A DNA stretch of 64,000 bases. It comes from Hofstenia miamia (taxonomy: Eukaryota > Xenacoelomorpha > Acoela). Where the stretch lies: assembly GCA_004352715.1 (NCBI GenBank), contig SCFE01000120.1:1484940-1548939 (forward strand), written 5' to 3'. The notes under the pieces are model-generated. The model was not told where the DNA came from, did not search any database, and saw only the letters and a list, made by a program, of their open reading frames with translations. Position numbers and translations under genes: made by a program. This document shows positions 11,301-20,879 of this stretch, piece after piece (position 1 is the first letter of the stretch; each line of letters opens with the position of its first letter).

Positions 11301-14300
11301 CAGATAACGAAAGACAAGGCGCTCAAAGATGAGAAAGAATAGCTATTGGACGATTAGAAACGACTTGAGAGGAGAGAAGATGATTGGATTTTAACAGTGG
11401 AGAGATCCAATATGTTTGCCAGCAATGCGGAAAACGCTTAGAGTAGCAGATGTAGGAGAAAAGATGTTTTTAATGGATGGAAAGAGTTGAGGAAGGTTCG
11501 TGAATAACAAAGGATGGGACGCTGTCAGGATAGCAAGTACCAGAAAACTTGCAGGACTTAACTATGAGAGAAATGTCATAGGAGTTGAAGACAATGTCAC
11601 ATAGGCGAATCAGTGGGGAGGTGGCAGGAAGCCCTGGACAGAGAAAGACAGGATCCGAGAAATTCGGGGCAAAAAGGCATTGGAAAGATCAGCTTTCCCC
11701 AGATCCAAATGAGCAAAAAGATGGTTCCAATTCAAGTTGGGGGGTCAGGTTTGGAATGCAGGGAACGCAAGAAAGAATGAGCGTCTTGAAGAGATCCAGA
11801 TGAGAAGCTGAACAGCAGAGAGATTTTGGCGAGTTCCATGAAGTTGATGATGTCTTCTGTGAGAGAAGAGAGTTTCGAAGAATGAGAAGGACCATAACGG
11901 TGTTTGAAAGATTCTAGTTTATTCAAAGGGTTAGGGTTTAGGGTTAGTGTACAGTAAGGGATGAGAAATAGAAAGGGAGAGAAATACGCCTTTTCCGACG
12001 ATGACGAAGAAAGGATGAAATAACTTGGTGAAGGTGTACCAGTCATAAGCAGAGAAAGAGTCTTTAAAAATAGGGAATCAAGAAGAGAGATCAGCATTTA
12101 AAGATACAAAGTCACTGTTAGATCGAGCATATTGAGGAGCAGCAAAACAAGCAAATGGGGTAATAGAATTGACAGACAGGTTGAAGTGAACAAATGAGTG
12201 ATCAGACAGTTTAATCAGAACAGGAACCACATAAGTGTCAAAAATATGATCTGGAAAAGAGCACAAAACCAAATAAGGTGGGAGGAACAGGAAGTAGGAG
12301 ACAATACAAGTTGATCAAAAGAGTAGGAAGCAAAAAGATCTAGAACGGCGGATTCATAGAGTCATTAAAATCAAGTGCATTCCAACACACATTAGGAAGG
12401 TTGAAGTCACTACAGATGAGGAGATGGGGAGGAGAGGGAAATCCAAGTTAACGAGAGAGAGAGTGATAGACTGATCATGAAAGTACTTAAGCTTGGATGA
12501 AAAATTAGCAAGGGGAATACACATAAGACTGTTGGAAGAAGGGTTGTAAACACAGAGAAGAGAAACAATGTGATCACTGAGAACAACAGCACAGCCACAA
12601 CAGAAATCAAATGAAAAAGAGTCAAAGGAGAGGGGGTGGATGTCAAGATTAGGACGACGTGAGGCAATGACAACACCGTCATGACGATCACTAGAGCAAT
12701 CCATATGACAGAGAACTTTAAGTGTGGAGTTAGGAAAAACAGAAGGATCAAGCCAGGTTTAAGTAATGAAATTGAAGTCAACAGGAGAGAAGAAATTGTA
12801 AAAACTAAGACGACGGTTTAATGAGATAAGACTGGGCATTTGCGAGCAAAAAAGAGAAACCAGAGTTGTGATGAGGAGTAAGTTTCAAGCTAGGAGATGC
12901 AGGTAGTCAATCACAACCAGAAGCATCACGATGGCGAGCACGAAGGCCAAAAGATTTGCGCTCAGCATCAGAGAGACGGTAGTATCGAATCAAGAGGCCA
13001 TCTGACCACACTTCAGAATCCATGAGAGCAAGATGAGACTCTTGATTACAGACAATATGGAAGGAGGGAATGGACAATCAACACTTAAAAGATTCCTGTA
13101 TGTGTCTGCGGTTTTGCTATCACAAAAATAGTATAAGGTAAATTTATTGAAACCAATGTTTACAAATGGGAATTAAAAATATGTATTGGAATGTTCAGTT
13201 GCAAAACCTAGTGATAAAAATGAATGAAACGTTGTTTTAGTATGTATGTGAATGAAAGAGCAATTAAAAATGGATTGCGATCGCAACTGCTACTATTGAC
13301 AGGGTACGGAATTCATAAAAATGGATCTGAATAGCAGTCGCAATGCATTTTATGGAACGTGTGACATCCGTCTGCATTGCGATAGCAATTCATAAAAAAG
13401 GGAACGTGTGCTTCCTAGTTAACAAGTGAATCCAATCGATCATTCACAGATGATGATAATACTAAGGATCGAATTGGTTGAATATTAAGATTGATTAAAA
13501 CACAAGATAAAGTGCCAATTGGTTTGTGATTTCGATCTGGACTCGTCTATTTTTACAACAGTGATAAATGCAATTATTAATATATATCATCGAAACCAGA
13601 AGTAATTTATCAAATAGGTAATTATTGGGAGACCGTTTATTAATAAACAAAAACACATATACAAGCTAAATATATTATGAAGTAGATGGAAAAACGGGGA
13701 TGAACCATTGTAATTTAACATTTGCTTGTGGAATACAAAATATTGTATTCAAATATACATATAAATCTGTTGCTTTGTATTTTTCTTTAAATTGTTGATA
13801 TGTTTTGAGGTTGTTGCGATTTTATATTCAAGTATCAGACACTAAAGTCATTGTTCTGTTATATTAAATGCATAAATTTATTTTAAATTTCAACTATGCT
13901 CCCATTATACTCCAGAAACTTCTTTCTTCATTCGCATTATTCCTATTGCTATTTTAAATTTCAACTATGCTACCATTATACTCCACAAACTTTTCTTCAT
14001 TCGCATTATTCCTATTGCTATTTTAAATTTCAACTATGCTACCATTATACTCCACAAACTTTTCTTCATTCGCATTATTCCTATTGCTATTTTAAATTTC
14101 AACTATGCTACCATTATACTCCACAAACTTTTCTTCATTCGCATTATTCCTATTGCTATTTTAAATTTCAACTATGCTACCATTATACTCCACAAACTTT
14201 TCTTCATTCGCATTATTCCTATTGCTATTTTAAATTTCAACTATGCTACCATTATACTCCACAAACTTTTCTTCATTCGCATTATTCCTATTGCTATTTT

Positions 14301-17300
14301 AAATTTCAACTATGCTACCATTATACTCCACAAACTTTTCTTCATTCGCATTATTCCTATTGCTATTTTAAATTTCAACTATGCTACCATTATACTCCAC
14401 AAACTTTTCTTCATTCGCATTATTCCTATTGCTAACTACCTGATTACTGCTCATCACTTAGACTTTCCTTATCTTCTTCTAAATTTAAGTCCTCTCTCTA
14501 CTCCTTAATCTTGTCCTCTTTGCTTCCTCGCTTCAATTTCGATCATCTGTGTTCTTTTCTTACGTATTGTAAATGCTCTTTCTGTTCTTATTAATATTTA
14601 TAGTTTTGTTAAGATACTTTGATTTTTAATTTGATTTCTTTTTGACCCCCGTAAAGGTGATAAAGTCTTTTTATTGTTGTTATTGTTGTTAATAGCAACT
14701 GCAGATGTCTATAAATGTAAATTGTTGAAATTGCTAAGAATATTTTTTTAGAGAGGATATTGAAGATTCTGAAATTTTATTAATGTTAGTTTCCCACTTA
14801 TCAAAGAGTGGTCATACCGTCAATCTTTCAGCTCTTAAAAAATCTTTATATGATGCAGATTTCGATAAATCTACCTACTTACCACATGGTATGGTATGTT
14901 TTTCAACTAAATTTTCTTGAAACAATATACATGCCGTACTATAAACTAGCTGACAAAATTTGGCCTTTGCAATTAGTGCCCTGGCATTATTAGTGTCTGG
15001 CAATGTGTTTGGTTCGTTTGGCTTAATCCAAGAAAGTTTGGGCACATTATTAAATTTTCATGAAAATGCTTCTTGGTATTAAAAAACAGTGATTATTGTG
15101 AACATAATTACCTGATTAAAGTCAATAAGTCATATATCTACAATCATGCATGATTTTCATATTTGGTATATCGTCTATAAATTTTCTTTTTATCATTAAG
15201 TTTTTGGGGCATTCAGTCTGACAATCACTTGCATCGCTTTGGTGTTAGTTTACTACGCCAAACATGGGAAACTTTCTGTTTTGACATCTTCATAATTTGT
15301 GGGTTGGTAGCAAACAGGCTTTCACTTCATGATTTTATCCTAGCTCCTCAATTAAATTTAAAACCTGAAACATGATCACATTGCACCATCTTTAAGTAAA
15401 TATTCCACTGACCATGTTCAAAGCTGCTTTAGCTGTAGTTCATGTAGTACCATGCTCTCCATTATTCAAGTCAGTTTACAACGTCATCCACTGCTTTCTT
15501 AAGCAAGCTATCAGCTTCCCTATCAAGTTCTACAATCTTATAAAGTGTTCTCCTTTATTCATTAGCCTCCTTTGCATTCTGAATTATACTAATTCACTTG
15601 TGTGGTGCACCACAGAAAAGATGATTTGGATAGAAATAGCTCACTGCCATTGCCCCTCAAAACTAAGATTTTTAAGACTTAAGTGATAAAATTTAATTTA
15701 ATTTAATAGGAAGTAGTGTATAATTCCATTTTACACTACTATATTGGAACTTAATGCAAAATTATGCCCTATTAACAATGTAGGATATAAATTGTACCAA
15801 AATTGTGCATGTGGCCAAATTCTCTTGGAGTACTATATTTTAATGAATTCTGTCCCGTTTGCTTACTAATATCAAATTTCTTAAAATGATAAAATATCAT
15901 TTCAATTAAACATTTTTACTACACATTTTTCTCCAGGCTAAAGCAAAAACTGATTTAGGTGAAGCGTTTGTTTAATGAGCAACACATTCATTTGGATGAT
16001 TGGATGCTGGATGCTCTACTCAATCGTTGTGATTTGAAGTCAACGGGTACACATACATGGTTAGTCTTTCCAGTGCATGTGGATGTAAAATATGCAGTGT
16101 CATCATATTTTCTCAAATGCATTGCTTGTTTGTCTATTCCTAGATTTTGAGTATTTCAAGATGTACTGTATATATTTTTGTGAATGCTTTATATACCTAT
16201 TTCTAATTTTTAACTGTTTAATTATTGCACGTAAATGTCATTTCTGGCAAAGCAGTTTGGGGAAGCTAAAGTATGCAATTTATCGATAAAAGTTCTAATT
16301 GCTTTCGATATTCATTTTAATCTCAAAAAATAGTTTCGAAGTGCATTGAATCACTGCAGAAGACGTAGTATCCTCGACATGCATTTCTTTCAATCTACTC
16401 TTTGGTTTTAAAAGCACAGTTATGGTTTGGAAAAATATCGTGTTCGTATGAATATATGCAGACCACTGCAAAGTGTTTCTCGGTGATATTTTTGAGCACG
16501 AGTATTGCTAGCTATTGTTAAAAATCCTTTAAAGATTCAAACCCGTTTGTGACTAATAAGTGATTAACATAAAAAATTGTGATTAATTACTAAATATTAA
16601 TTACAAATATTAAAAGCAATAACGTTTATTCAAAAGAACTGATCAATGGTTTTTAATGTAACCGGTATTTGATAAAATCGTTGGTGTATGGAAGGACAAT
16701 TTTGGCCTTTTAGAATATCAATCTTTTTCACTATTCATTATTGCCTTTTTATAAAAGAAATATGTTTCGTTTCGTAATTAGTTTCGTTTCTTATAAAACG
16801 GGTTTATTAACAACTAAAAACAATACAATTAGACAACATAATTACCATTATTTCTAATAATGTCCTCAAAATGTCTCATCATATCGTTTGCCTCAGTCAG
16901 CAGATGAGGAACACATCTAGTGGCCTTCTAAGTTTTCTCTAAATCTTCCTTAAGAATTCGATGTATTATGCTTTCAGACAAACCTAACATTTCACTCACT
17001 CAGAGAAATTTTTTACCCGTGGTATACTGTTTCTCCTTAATTCACTAATCCATCTTCCTTTCCCACTTGCTTGCGAACCCGTGTGCCATCATCAATTTCC
17101 TTAACAAACTGTTGAATGCGGAGCACAGAAGGACAATTGCTTGGCGACGCAGTTGATAACATTTGATCATTTCCGTACATTTCGCGTTGCATCTTCTGTG
17201 TGTTTCAGTTAAAAAATACATGCTTTCAACAGTGAAATTCATAATTATATGATAAGTGCAATGTGGCAAATGCACTCACAGCTTACAGCAGATTTTATAT

Positions 17301-20300
17301 TTTGATTTTTACGTAAACTACAAATTCGCCTTACTCTCCGGGCTGTAACATATGTGACAGGTTACATTATATGATATTGTCTGATTTTATGTCGTTAATG
17401 TGATTTTGATAAAAAACCAACTAATTACGAAAGAACCTATACTATTTTGATCCAAGATTTGGCAACAGAATGACTGTCTAATAATATTTTAATACGATTC
17501 TCGCCTATTCCTTAACAAAGGACTTTAATTGAATAAAATAATACAGCTTTCAAAATTATATTGTTAAAGATATTAATTTATTAATAAACAAAGATTAGTA
17601 AAAAGTTACATCGACTAAGTAATTTAGTTTTAGAGTTTTTATGCAGTATTCTACATTAGTAGCTTTTTACAAACATAAACGAAATTCCCGCTCGCTTAAT
17701 ATTAATTACTGAATGATTCAAACAGTATACAATATTACTGCTTTAAAAAAACTTTTTTTACAAGTCATACTGTAGATTAAGTACTTTAAATCATGTTTTT
17801 CCCCTTTCTAAAGAGATTAATTTCTAAATTTTTAAACCACACTAAAAATAATATATATTCTGATTTGTTTTGACTGGCTACTAACAATTCTTGTGATTTA
17901 GCTGGGTTGCAATTATCGAATTCTTAGAACGGACACAGCCCTTTAGTTGTCAGAAATCACCAACCCCATCATCTACACCACAGCCTCTTAATAAGACTAA
18001 CTTAGAACAACCAAAGCCCATAAATATGATGCAACCGCCGCTTCCTAACATTGGATCGCAGCCCCCTGTCAATCCTTCACTGCAGGTAAGTTGCATTTAC
18101 TTATATAGTAGTTAATGCATGTAGGACCTATATATGTTACATTTTACACATAGACATGTAAAACTACTTTTGTCCTGCCTAGTATATCTAAAATGTATTG
18201 GAAATCCGCATGTCCATGTAAAAAATTCAAAATATCACAATAGGTAACTCTTGCTATATTAGACATTTTTTGCATTTCTCTGCAATTTCTGTCTATGTTA
18301 GACATCTTAGTATTTTTATCCTTTCCACTACGATCTTTACATTTTGATGGTATTTTAGATGCAATCGTCGTAGTGGGGTTTCTTGTTTTCCACACATTCC
18401 ATTCAGGGTTGCTACCATATAGAATTTATATTAATGTTACTTTTCTTAAACTATAATTAACCGTCCCTTTCCAATAGTACTATTGAAATGTAAAAGGAAG
18501 CAAATGTGAATTGAGAGAAGCACTTTCGACTTTGTGTGATAATGGTTAATCGAATGCATGCAAGATTTCTGCTCTCTTGTTTTTGAGGGAATTCTCGTTG
18601 TTCTTGGCCGAAATCATGTACAGACGAATATCATAGTAAATTTGAAAAAAAATATTTAACAAAAGTATTCATAGAACTTTTTCTAAGTGAGACTATTTTC
18701 TGTTTTGTATTATTTAAAAATTTATTAAATACTACTGTGGTCCACATTATGAAATCTTCAAAAAATGCTTTGATTTACAAAATTATCTCAATTGAGAAAC
18801 TTTCCCCGGGTTGCTGCTTATCGCTTACGTGGCTATCATAGATGCCACATTTCACTAAATCATCTCTTCTGGATATCAAATGAAACAGTTGTAGAAAAAC
18901 CTGTAATTATTTGAAAGTATTGTCTATCAGCCCTTGTGATTTTGTGCTGTAAACAATGCGAAAATATTAAATATTTCTGTTGCAAAACCATAAATGCGTT
19001 TTTGAACTAATTTCAATAAGCAAGTGTGTAATTGTACTGCTCGAAGCAGTAGAAGAGCTATTAACGCTATTTTACCTGGGATTTTTCGTAGTAGTTATCC
19101 CTGAGAGGATGGCCGATTTGCCCCCTCCCTAATATCTCGCAAATGGTACATCCTATCAACACCAAATTTGGTGTGGAGATAATTTGAAATGTCAGAAATA
19201 TCTTGGCTTACCATTTATCGGTACTATGTTTAATATGCAAACTATGTGCATATTAATTAGGCTGTGTATCAAATTTATCAATTTCTTAATTTCTAATTAT
19301 TGATACAAAATGTTAGAAATATTACTAAATGGGAATCAAGAGAAAGTCCTATAATGCAAATAAAGCATGGAAAACATTTATTATTTTGCATTGATTTCAA
19401 TTTATAGCCTTTACATACAAAATGGTTATTTTTGGTTGCAGTTATCATCTAACAATACTTTCATTTTTTCTCAGGAATTGCACGGATCATAGATGTATTT
19501 CATTGGAGATGACCAAAGCAGATCAATGACATTTTGTAGGAAAACGTAGAGCAGCTTTGGAACTTAAGTTCAAATGGCTTTCTCTTCATTGTCATTCGTA
19601 ATCCTCAGTTGAATGTCTATGCATCAAACATCCTGACAACCATTAGAAAATTACTCCTGAAAATTATCAAAGAAACAATGCAAGTTGTTTAAGCGTATTT
19701 TAAAGCTTGTTTAGAGAAAAGTCTTTGTTTTCAGTAAAATACTTATATTTATGATGAACATTCTCACTTTGCCTTATGAAATGGGTTTTTCAAATTGCAT
19801 GCATAAATCAAATATGTGGTTGTAATCCAATTTTTTAGACATCATCTAAGTTGGAGGAAGTCGAAAAGTGGGAATCGAATTATGCGTTTTTTATAAGAGC
19901 TTTGCGTGGAGCAGATATTGAAAAGACGGGTAAATTCATTTTAATATACTTAAAATGTGAAATGCAAGGCTGTTTTAAACTATGAGAGGATAAGAAATTC
20001 TTTATTCATATAAACTTTCACTGTTTAGAACTGATTGCTATGTGAATTTCACAGTGTAAAGGGTTGCATCAATTTATGCAAAAACAGTACAGGAATTGCT
20101 AAAATCATATTTCCAGGCTATCAATTTTCTACAAACGTTATTGTATTTGTATAATGCAATACTTTGTTGCATTCTGAGAATAGTGAAATTTGAGTAATAG
20201 ATACCTAGTTTTTAAATGACTTTCTTTGAGACAGGATGAGCAAGTTTAAAATTGGGTTTAGAAACATTAATAAAAAACAGCTTCAAGCTCTTAGAACCAT

Positions 20301-20879
20301 TGATTTCCTACGGTTGGATTATTGGCTCAGCCGAAAATATTATCAATTTATGGTGTGCATCATGTATAAATTTAATATTTTTATTGCGAATTCTTTAAAT
20401 ACTTTGCCACGAAAATTTTTTATATTGTTTCTCAAGTTATTTAGTTTCCTATTTATTCAGTTTTCTCTGATAAAATATGTGCTGTGATGAAATGCAATGT
20501 TCAATGCATCTATGAAATAATTGTTACATATATAGACATAATTCTTTCGGTAATATGAAATCTCATTTTTAATTGTTGACGTTGGATTATCATTTCTACC
20601 TTGATTTTTAGTGTGTGTGTTAATGCATATTTTTATTTTTTTGACCTTTTATGGCTCCAAGGGTCCTGTTTTTTATTAAAACTTTTAGGAGTACTATCTT
20701 TTGGTGAAGCTGGTCGAATGATTAACAATTACAATATTGTCTATGGACTTGGAATCTCGGATCAAGCCATCCAGCAATATTTAGCTTCATGCACCCGACC
20801 AGGAGAGAATGTTGTTTTAATCGAGCCCCTGATTGATACAATACGGATTGGAGAACTAAAGCGCCGCTACACTCTATAA
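2112..20879 (+). CDS. C1orf87: C1orf87 homologue (EF-hand-like protein), 11-exon gene
   Basis: A spliced gene whose joined exons (2112-2206, 3057-3105, 6508-6753, 7599-7886, 8624-8844, 9124-9170, 14752-14893, 15959-16059, 17902-18085, 19839-19929, 20689-20879) total 1655 nt, about 551 residues. Human C1orf87 has about 546. I recognise the family from three blocks: LSKIFVRNKVPL...EPEFVNYSKLL (exon 4), an EF-hand-like stretch over exons 7-9, and the C-terminal MINNYNIVYGLGIS...PGENVVLIEPL (exon 11). Each corresponds in order to vertebrate C1orf87. Canonical calcium-loop acidic residues are not obvious, so calcium binding is doubtful. The function is unknown. The vertebrate protein is associated with ciliated tissue, and the upstream X-box-like site would fit that. 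All junctions keep phase except exon 5/6, where one nucleotide is missing. No transcript evidence is available, and exon 1-2 boundaries are the least certain. Confidence 0.8.
2277..2305. repeat. (TA)n microsatellite in intron 1
   Basis: Pure TA dinucleotide run of about 29 bases. Confidence 0.95.
2306..3056 (+). other. Intron 1, remainder
   Basis: AT-rich intron sequence with no recognisable element. It ends in a strong acceptor, TTTTTTATCAG, at 3056. Confidence 0.5.
3057..3105 (+). CDS. C1orf87: C1orf87-like gene, exon 2
   Basis: A 49-base exon reading TKSQDYNQATYNEFAK after one base that completes the previous codon. It has a pyrimidine-rich acceptor on the left and GTAAAT on the right. 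It enters in phase 2 and leaves in phase 0. I preferred this frame over two others because the others meet stops. Confidence 0.6.
3106..6507 (+). other. Intron 2
   Basis: A 3.4-kb intron, AT-rich. It holds a (TA)n run at 4969-4994. A protein-like open stretch at about 4501-4700 (SSIPPGFFELPMPRERISSL) has an acceptor-like TTTTTTTACAATAG before it, but no good donor and the wrong phase for this gene. Nothing else is recognised. Confidence 0.55.
4969..4994. repeat. (TA)n microsatellite in intron 2
   Basis: Pure TA run of 26 bases. Confidence 0.95.
6508..6753 (+). CDS. C1orf87: C1orf87-like gene, exon 3
   Basis: 82 codons in phase 0 at both ends, reading RTYDDRIGNNQPWMDNV onward to ERDFGGAIQ and then GTACAT. 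It is rich in charged and polar residues, as the poorly conserved N-terminal half of the family is. Two acceptors are possible; AAGGCAG at 6501-6507 is chosen because it is the one that keeps phase with exon 2. Confidence 0.75.
6754..7598 (+). other. Intron 3
   Basis: 845 bases, AT-rich. Nothing recognised apart from the TTGTTTTAG acceptor at its end. Confidence 0.6.
7599..7886 (+). CDS. C1orf87: C1orf87-like gene, exon 4
   Basis: 96 codons, phase 0/0, with acceptor TTGTTTTAG and donor CAG/GTATTA. It encodes a helical block, IKRMLDGYDRSNLRALYRQI then LSKIFVRNKVPLTARIMDQL then EPEFVNYSKLLVYLDK. This is the first EF-hand-like pair and the best conserved N-terminal part of C1orf87 proteins. Confidence 0.85.
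7887..8623 (+). other. Intron 4
   Basis: 737 bases, AT-rich, nothing recognised. Confidence 0.6.
8624..8844 (+). CDS. C1orf87: C1orf87-like gene, exon 5
   Basis: An acidic, low-complexity linker (SQETRQISPPDQVEHTAENL and onward). The acceptor TTATATTTAG is at 8614-8623; a second in-phase acceptor would start the exon at 8642. The only donor is GTAAAT at 8845, which leaves phase 2. Exon 6 reads best from phase 0, so one base appears to be missing near this donor. Confidence 0.7.
9124..9170 (+). CDS. C1orf87: C1orf87-like gene, exon 6
   Basis: A 47-base exon between TTTTTCAG and GTATTC. Read in phase 0 it gives RNWYCQQLNPFGHTS plus two bases, and joins exon 7 exactly (phase 2) to give REDIEDSEILL. 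Read in the phase that exon 5 leaves (2), it gives EIGTVSNSILSGIPQ and does not fit exon 7. The boundaries are likely; the frame is in dispute. Confidence 0.6.
9207..9227. repeat. (TA)n microsatellite, start of intron 6
   Basis: TA run of 21 bases, 36 bases after the donor of exon 6. Confidence 0.9.
9228..9693 (+). other. Intron 6, left unique part
   Basis: Unannotated intron sequence up to the inverted-repeat transposon. Nothing recognised. Confidence 0.5.
10833..10857. repeat. (TA)n microsatellite
   Basis: TA run of 25 bases inside the TIR transposon. A second short run is at 11029-11042. Confidence 0.9.
11131..13090 (-). mobile_element. Internally deleted LINE, family A, antisense
   Basis: Read on the minus strand, this element starts with an APE-type endonuclease, has a broken middle, and ends in the same 3' end as the copy at 1-760 (Cys-cluster codons, GGCTAAATAAAGTCATT and an ATT-rich tail at 11131-11160). 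Most of the reverse transcriptase is missing. I see no RT catalytic motif, and the span from endonuclease to tail is only about 2 kb. It is nested in the TIR transposon above. Confidence 0.75.
12080..12845 (-). pseudogene. LINE APE-type endonuclease, frameshifted
   Basis: Three minus-strand frames together cover an apurinic endonuclease domain. An N-terminal LLANAQS (near 12840) matches the usual NxRSL start. A middle block reads DRHDGVVIASRRPNLDIHPL. The active-site block CSDFNLPNVCWNALDFND lies near 12400 (family consensus GDFN), and the terminal LSDHSFVHFNL near 12200 matches the SDH motif. The C-S-D-F-N in place of G-D-F-N and the frame changes show that it is inactive. Confidence 0.7.
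13868..14691 (+). mobile_element. 5'-truncated LINE 3' end carrying a minisatellite
   Basis: The right end is GACCCCCGTAAAGGTGATAA then AGTCTTTTTATTG and a (TTG)n-like tail at about 14672-14691, typical of a LINE 3' terminus. The left part is the tandem array at 13881-14434, and the 240 bases between look like 3'UTR. No RT code is present, so the copy is strongly 5' truncated. It lies in intron 6 of the C1orf87-like gene. Confidence 0.6.
13881..14434. repeat. 69-bp minisatellite, 8 units
   Basis: Eight head-to-tail units. The first (13881-13951) is 71 bases and diverged; units 2-8 start at 13952, 14021, 14090, 14159, 14228, 14297 and 14366 and look identical. Because 69 is a multiple of three, the array is open as a 179-codon frame with a repeating 23-residue unit (CYHYTPQTFLHSHYSYCYFK plus FQL). 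I regard that frame as an accident of the repeat, not a gene. Confidence 0.95.
14752..14893 (+). CDS. C1orf87: C1orf87-like gene, exon 7
   Basis: Acceptor TATTTTTTTAG, donor ATG/GTATGT, entering in phase 2 and leaving in phase 0. It encodes EDIEDSEILLMLVSHLSKSG then NLSALKKSLYDADFDKSTYL, an EF-hand-like helix-loop-helix of the middle domain. An alternative donor five bases earlier breaks phase with exon 8. Confidence 0.85.
14894..15958 (+). other. Intron 7
   Basis: About 1.07 kb without a recognised element. A strong acceptor, TTTTTCTCCAG, at 15936 is not usable in frame because it runs into TAG at 15956. Confidence 0.6.
15959..16059 (+). CDS. C1orf87: C1orf87-like gene, exon 8
   Basis: Acceptor GATTTAG, donor GTTAGT, entering in phase 0 and leaving in phase 2. 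It encodes VKRLFNEQHIHLDDWMLDAL then LNRCDLKSTGTHT, the second half of the EF-hand-like pair begun in exon 7. Confidence 0.8.
16060..16859 (+). other. Intron 8, left part
   Basis: 800 bases, AT-rich. No recognised element before the mariner-like relic. Confidence 0.5.
16860..17280 (-). pseudogene. Mariner-like transposase relic
   Basis: The minus strand from about 16990 down to 16860 reads SESIIHRILKEDLEKT, a stop, then KATRCVPHLLTE. This resembles the second helix-turn-helix and linker of mariner transposases, where ARWVPHLLT is a well known block. The flanking 17040-17275 stretch is open in another frame but is not recognised. No catalytic aspartates are seen, so this is a short dead remnant in intron 8. 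Chance similarity is possible. Confidence 0.35.
17281..17901 (+). other. Intron 8, right part
   Basis: 620 bases of AT-rich intron ending in TTGTGATTTAG. Nothing recognised. Confidence 0.5.
17902..18085 (+). CDS. C1orf87: C1orf87-like gene, exon 9
   Basis: Acceptor GTGATTTAG, donor CAG/GTAAGT-like (GTAAGT at 18086). The first base completes a Cys codon. It encodes CWVAIIEFLERTQPF and then a Pro/Gln/Asn-rich linker (SPTPSSTPQPLNKTNLEQPK), the disordered region before the C-terminal domain. It leaves in phase 0. Confidence 0.85.
18086..19838 (+). other. Intron 9
   Basis: 1.75 kb, AT-rich. No coding or repeat feature recognised. Confidence 0.6.
19839..19929 (+). CDS. C1orf87: C1orf87-like gene, exon 10
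   Basis: Acceptor TTTTTTAG, donor GTAAAT. It encodes TSSKLEEVEKWESNYAFFIR then ALRGADIEKT, corresponding to the start of the conserved C-terminal domain (a W-x-x-x-F/Y helix followed by a D-x-x-x-T-G turn). It leaves in phase 1. Confidence 0.85.
19930..20688 (+). other. Intron 10
   Basis: 760 bases, nothing recognised. It ends in AACTTTTAG. Confidence 0.6.
20689..20879 (+). CDS. C1orf87: C1orf87-like gene, exon 11 (stop codon)
   Basis: The terminal exon, entering in phase 1. It encodes GVLSFGEAGRMINNYNIVYG then LGISDQAIQQYLASC and PGENVVLIEPLIDTIRIGEL, ending RRYTL and TAA at 20877. The RxxINNYNxxYxLxxS...GENxxLxEP pattern is the signature by which I recognise C1orf87. Confidence 0.9.

Larger units (their letters stand above)
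9694..13414. mobile_element. TIR DNA transposon split by a nested LINE
   Basis: Left arm 9694-9776 and right arm about 13320-13414 are inverted copies of one ~80-bp sequence. Both contain CATAAAATGCATTGCGACTG followed by CTATTCAG, and an outer GTCACACGTT / CACACGTTCCC end. The right arm has an extra ~12-base piece repeating the GTCACACGTTCCAT motif. Repeated GCAATTGC/GCGATCGC-type words near the ends and CACACG ends suggest a PIF/Harbinger-like element, but I see no transposase and no clean target duplication. A 2-kb LINE sits inside at 11131-13090. Without it the element would be about 1.75 kb and non-autonomous. It lies in intron 6 of the C1orf87-like gene. Confidence 0.6.

Noticed and set aside
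13896-14435. 179-codon open frame with 23-residue repeats
   Set aside because: It is the minisatellite read in a frame that happens to lack stops. The unit length is a multiple of three and there is no gene context.
15937-15958. Earlier acceptor TTTTTCTCCAG for exon 8
   Set aside because: It is a strong splice site, but the required frame hits TAG at 15956. The next AG at 15958 keeps phase with exon 7.
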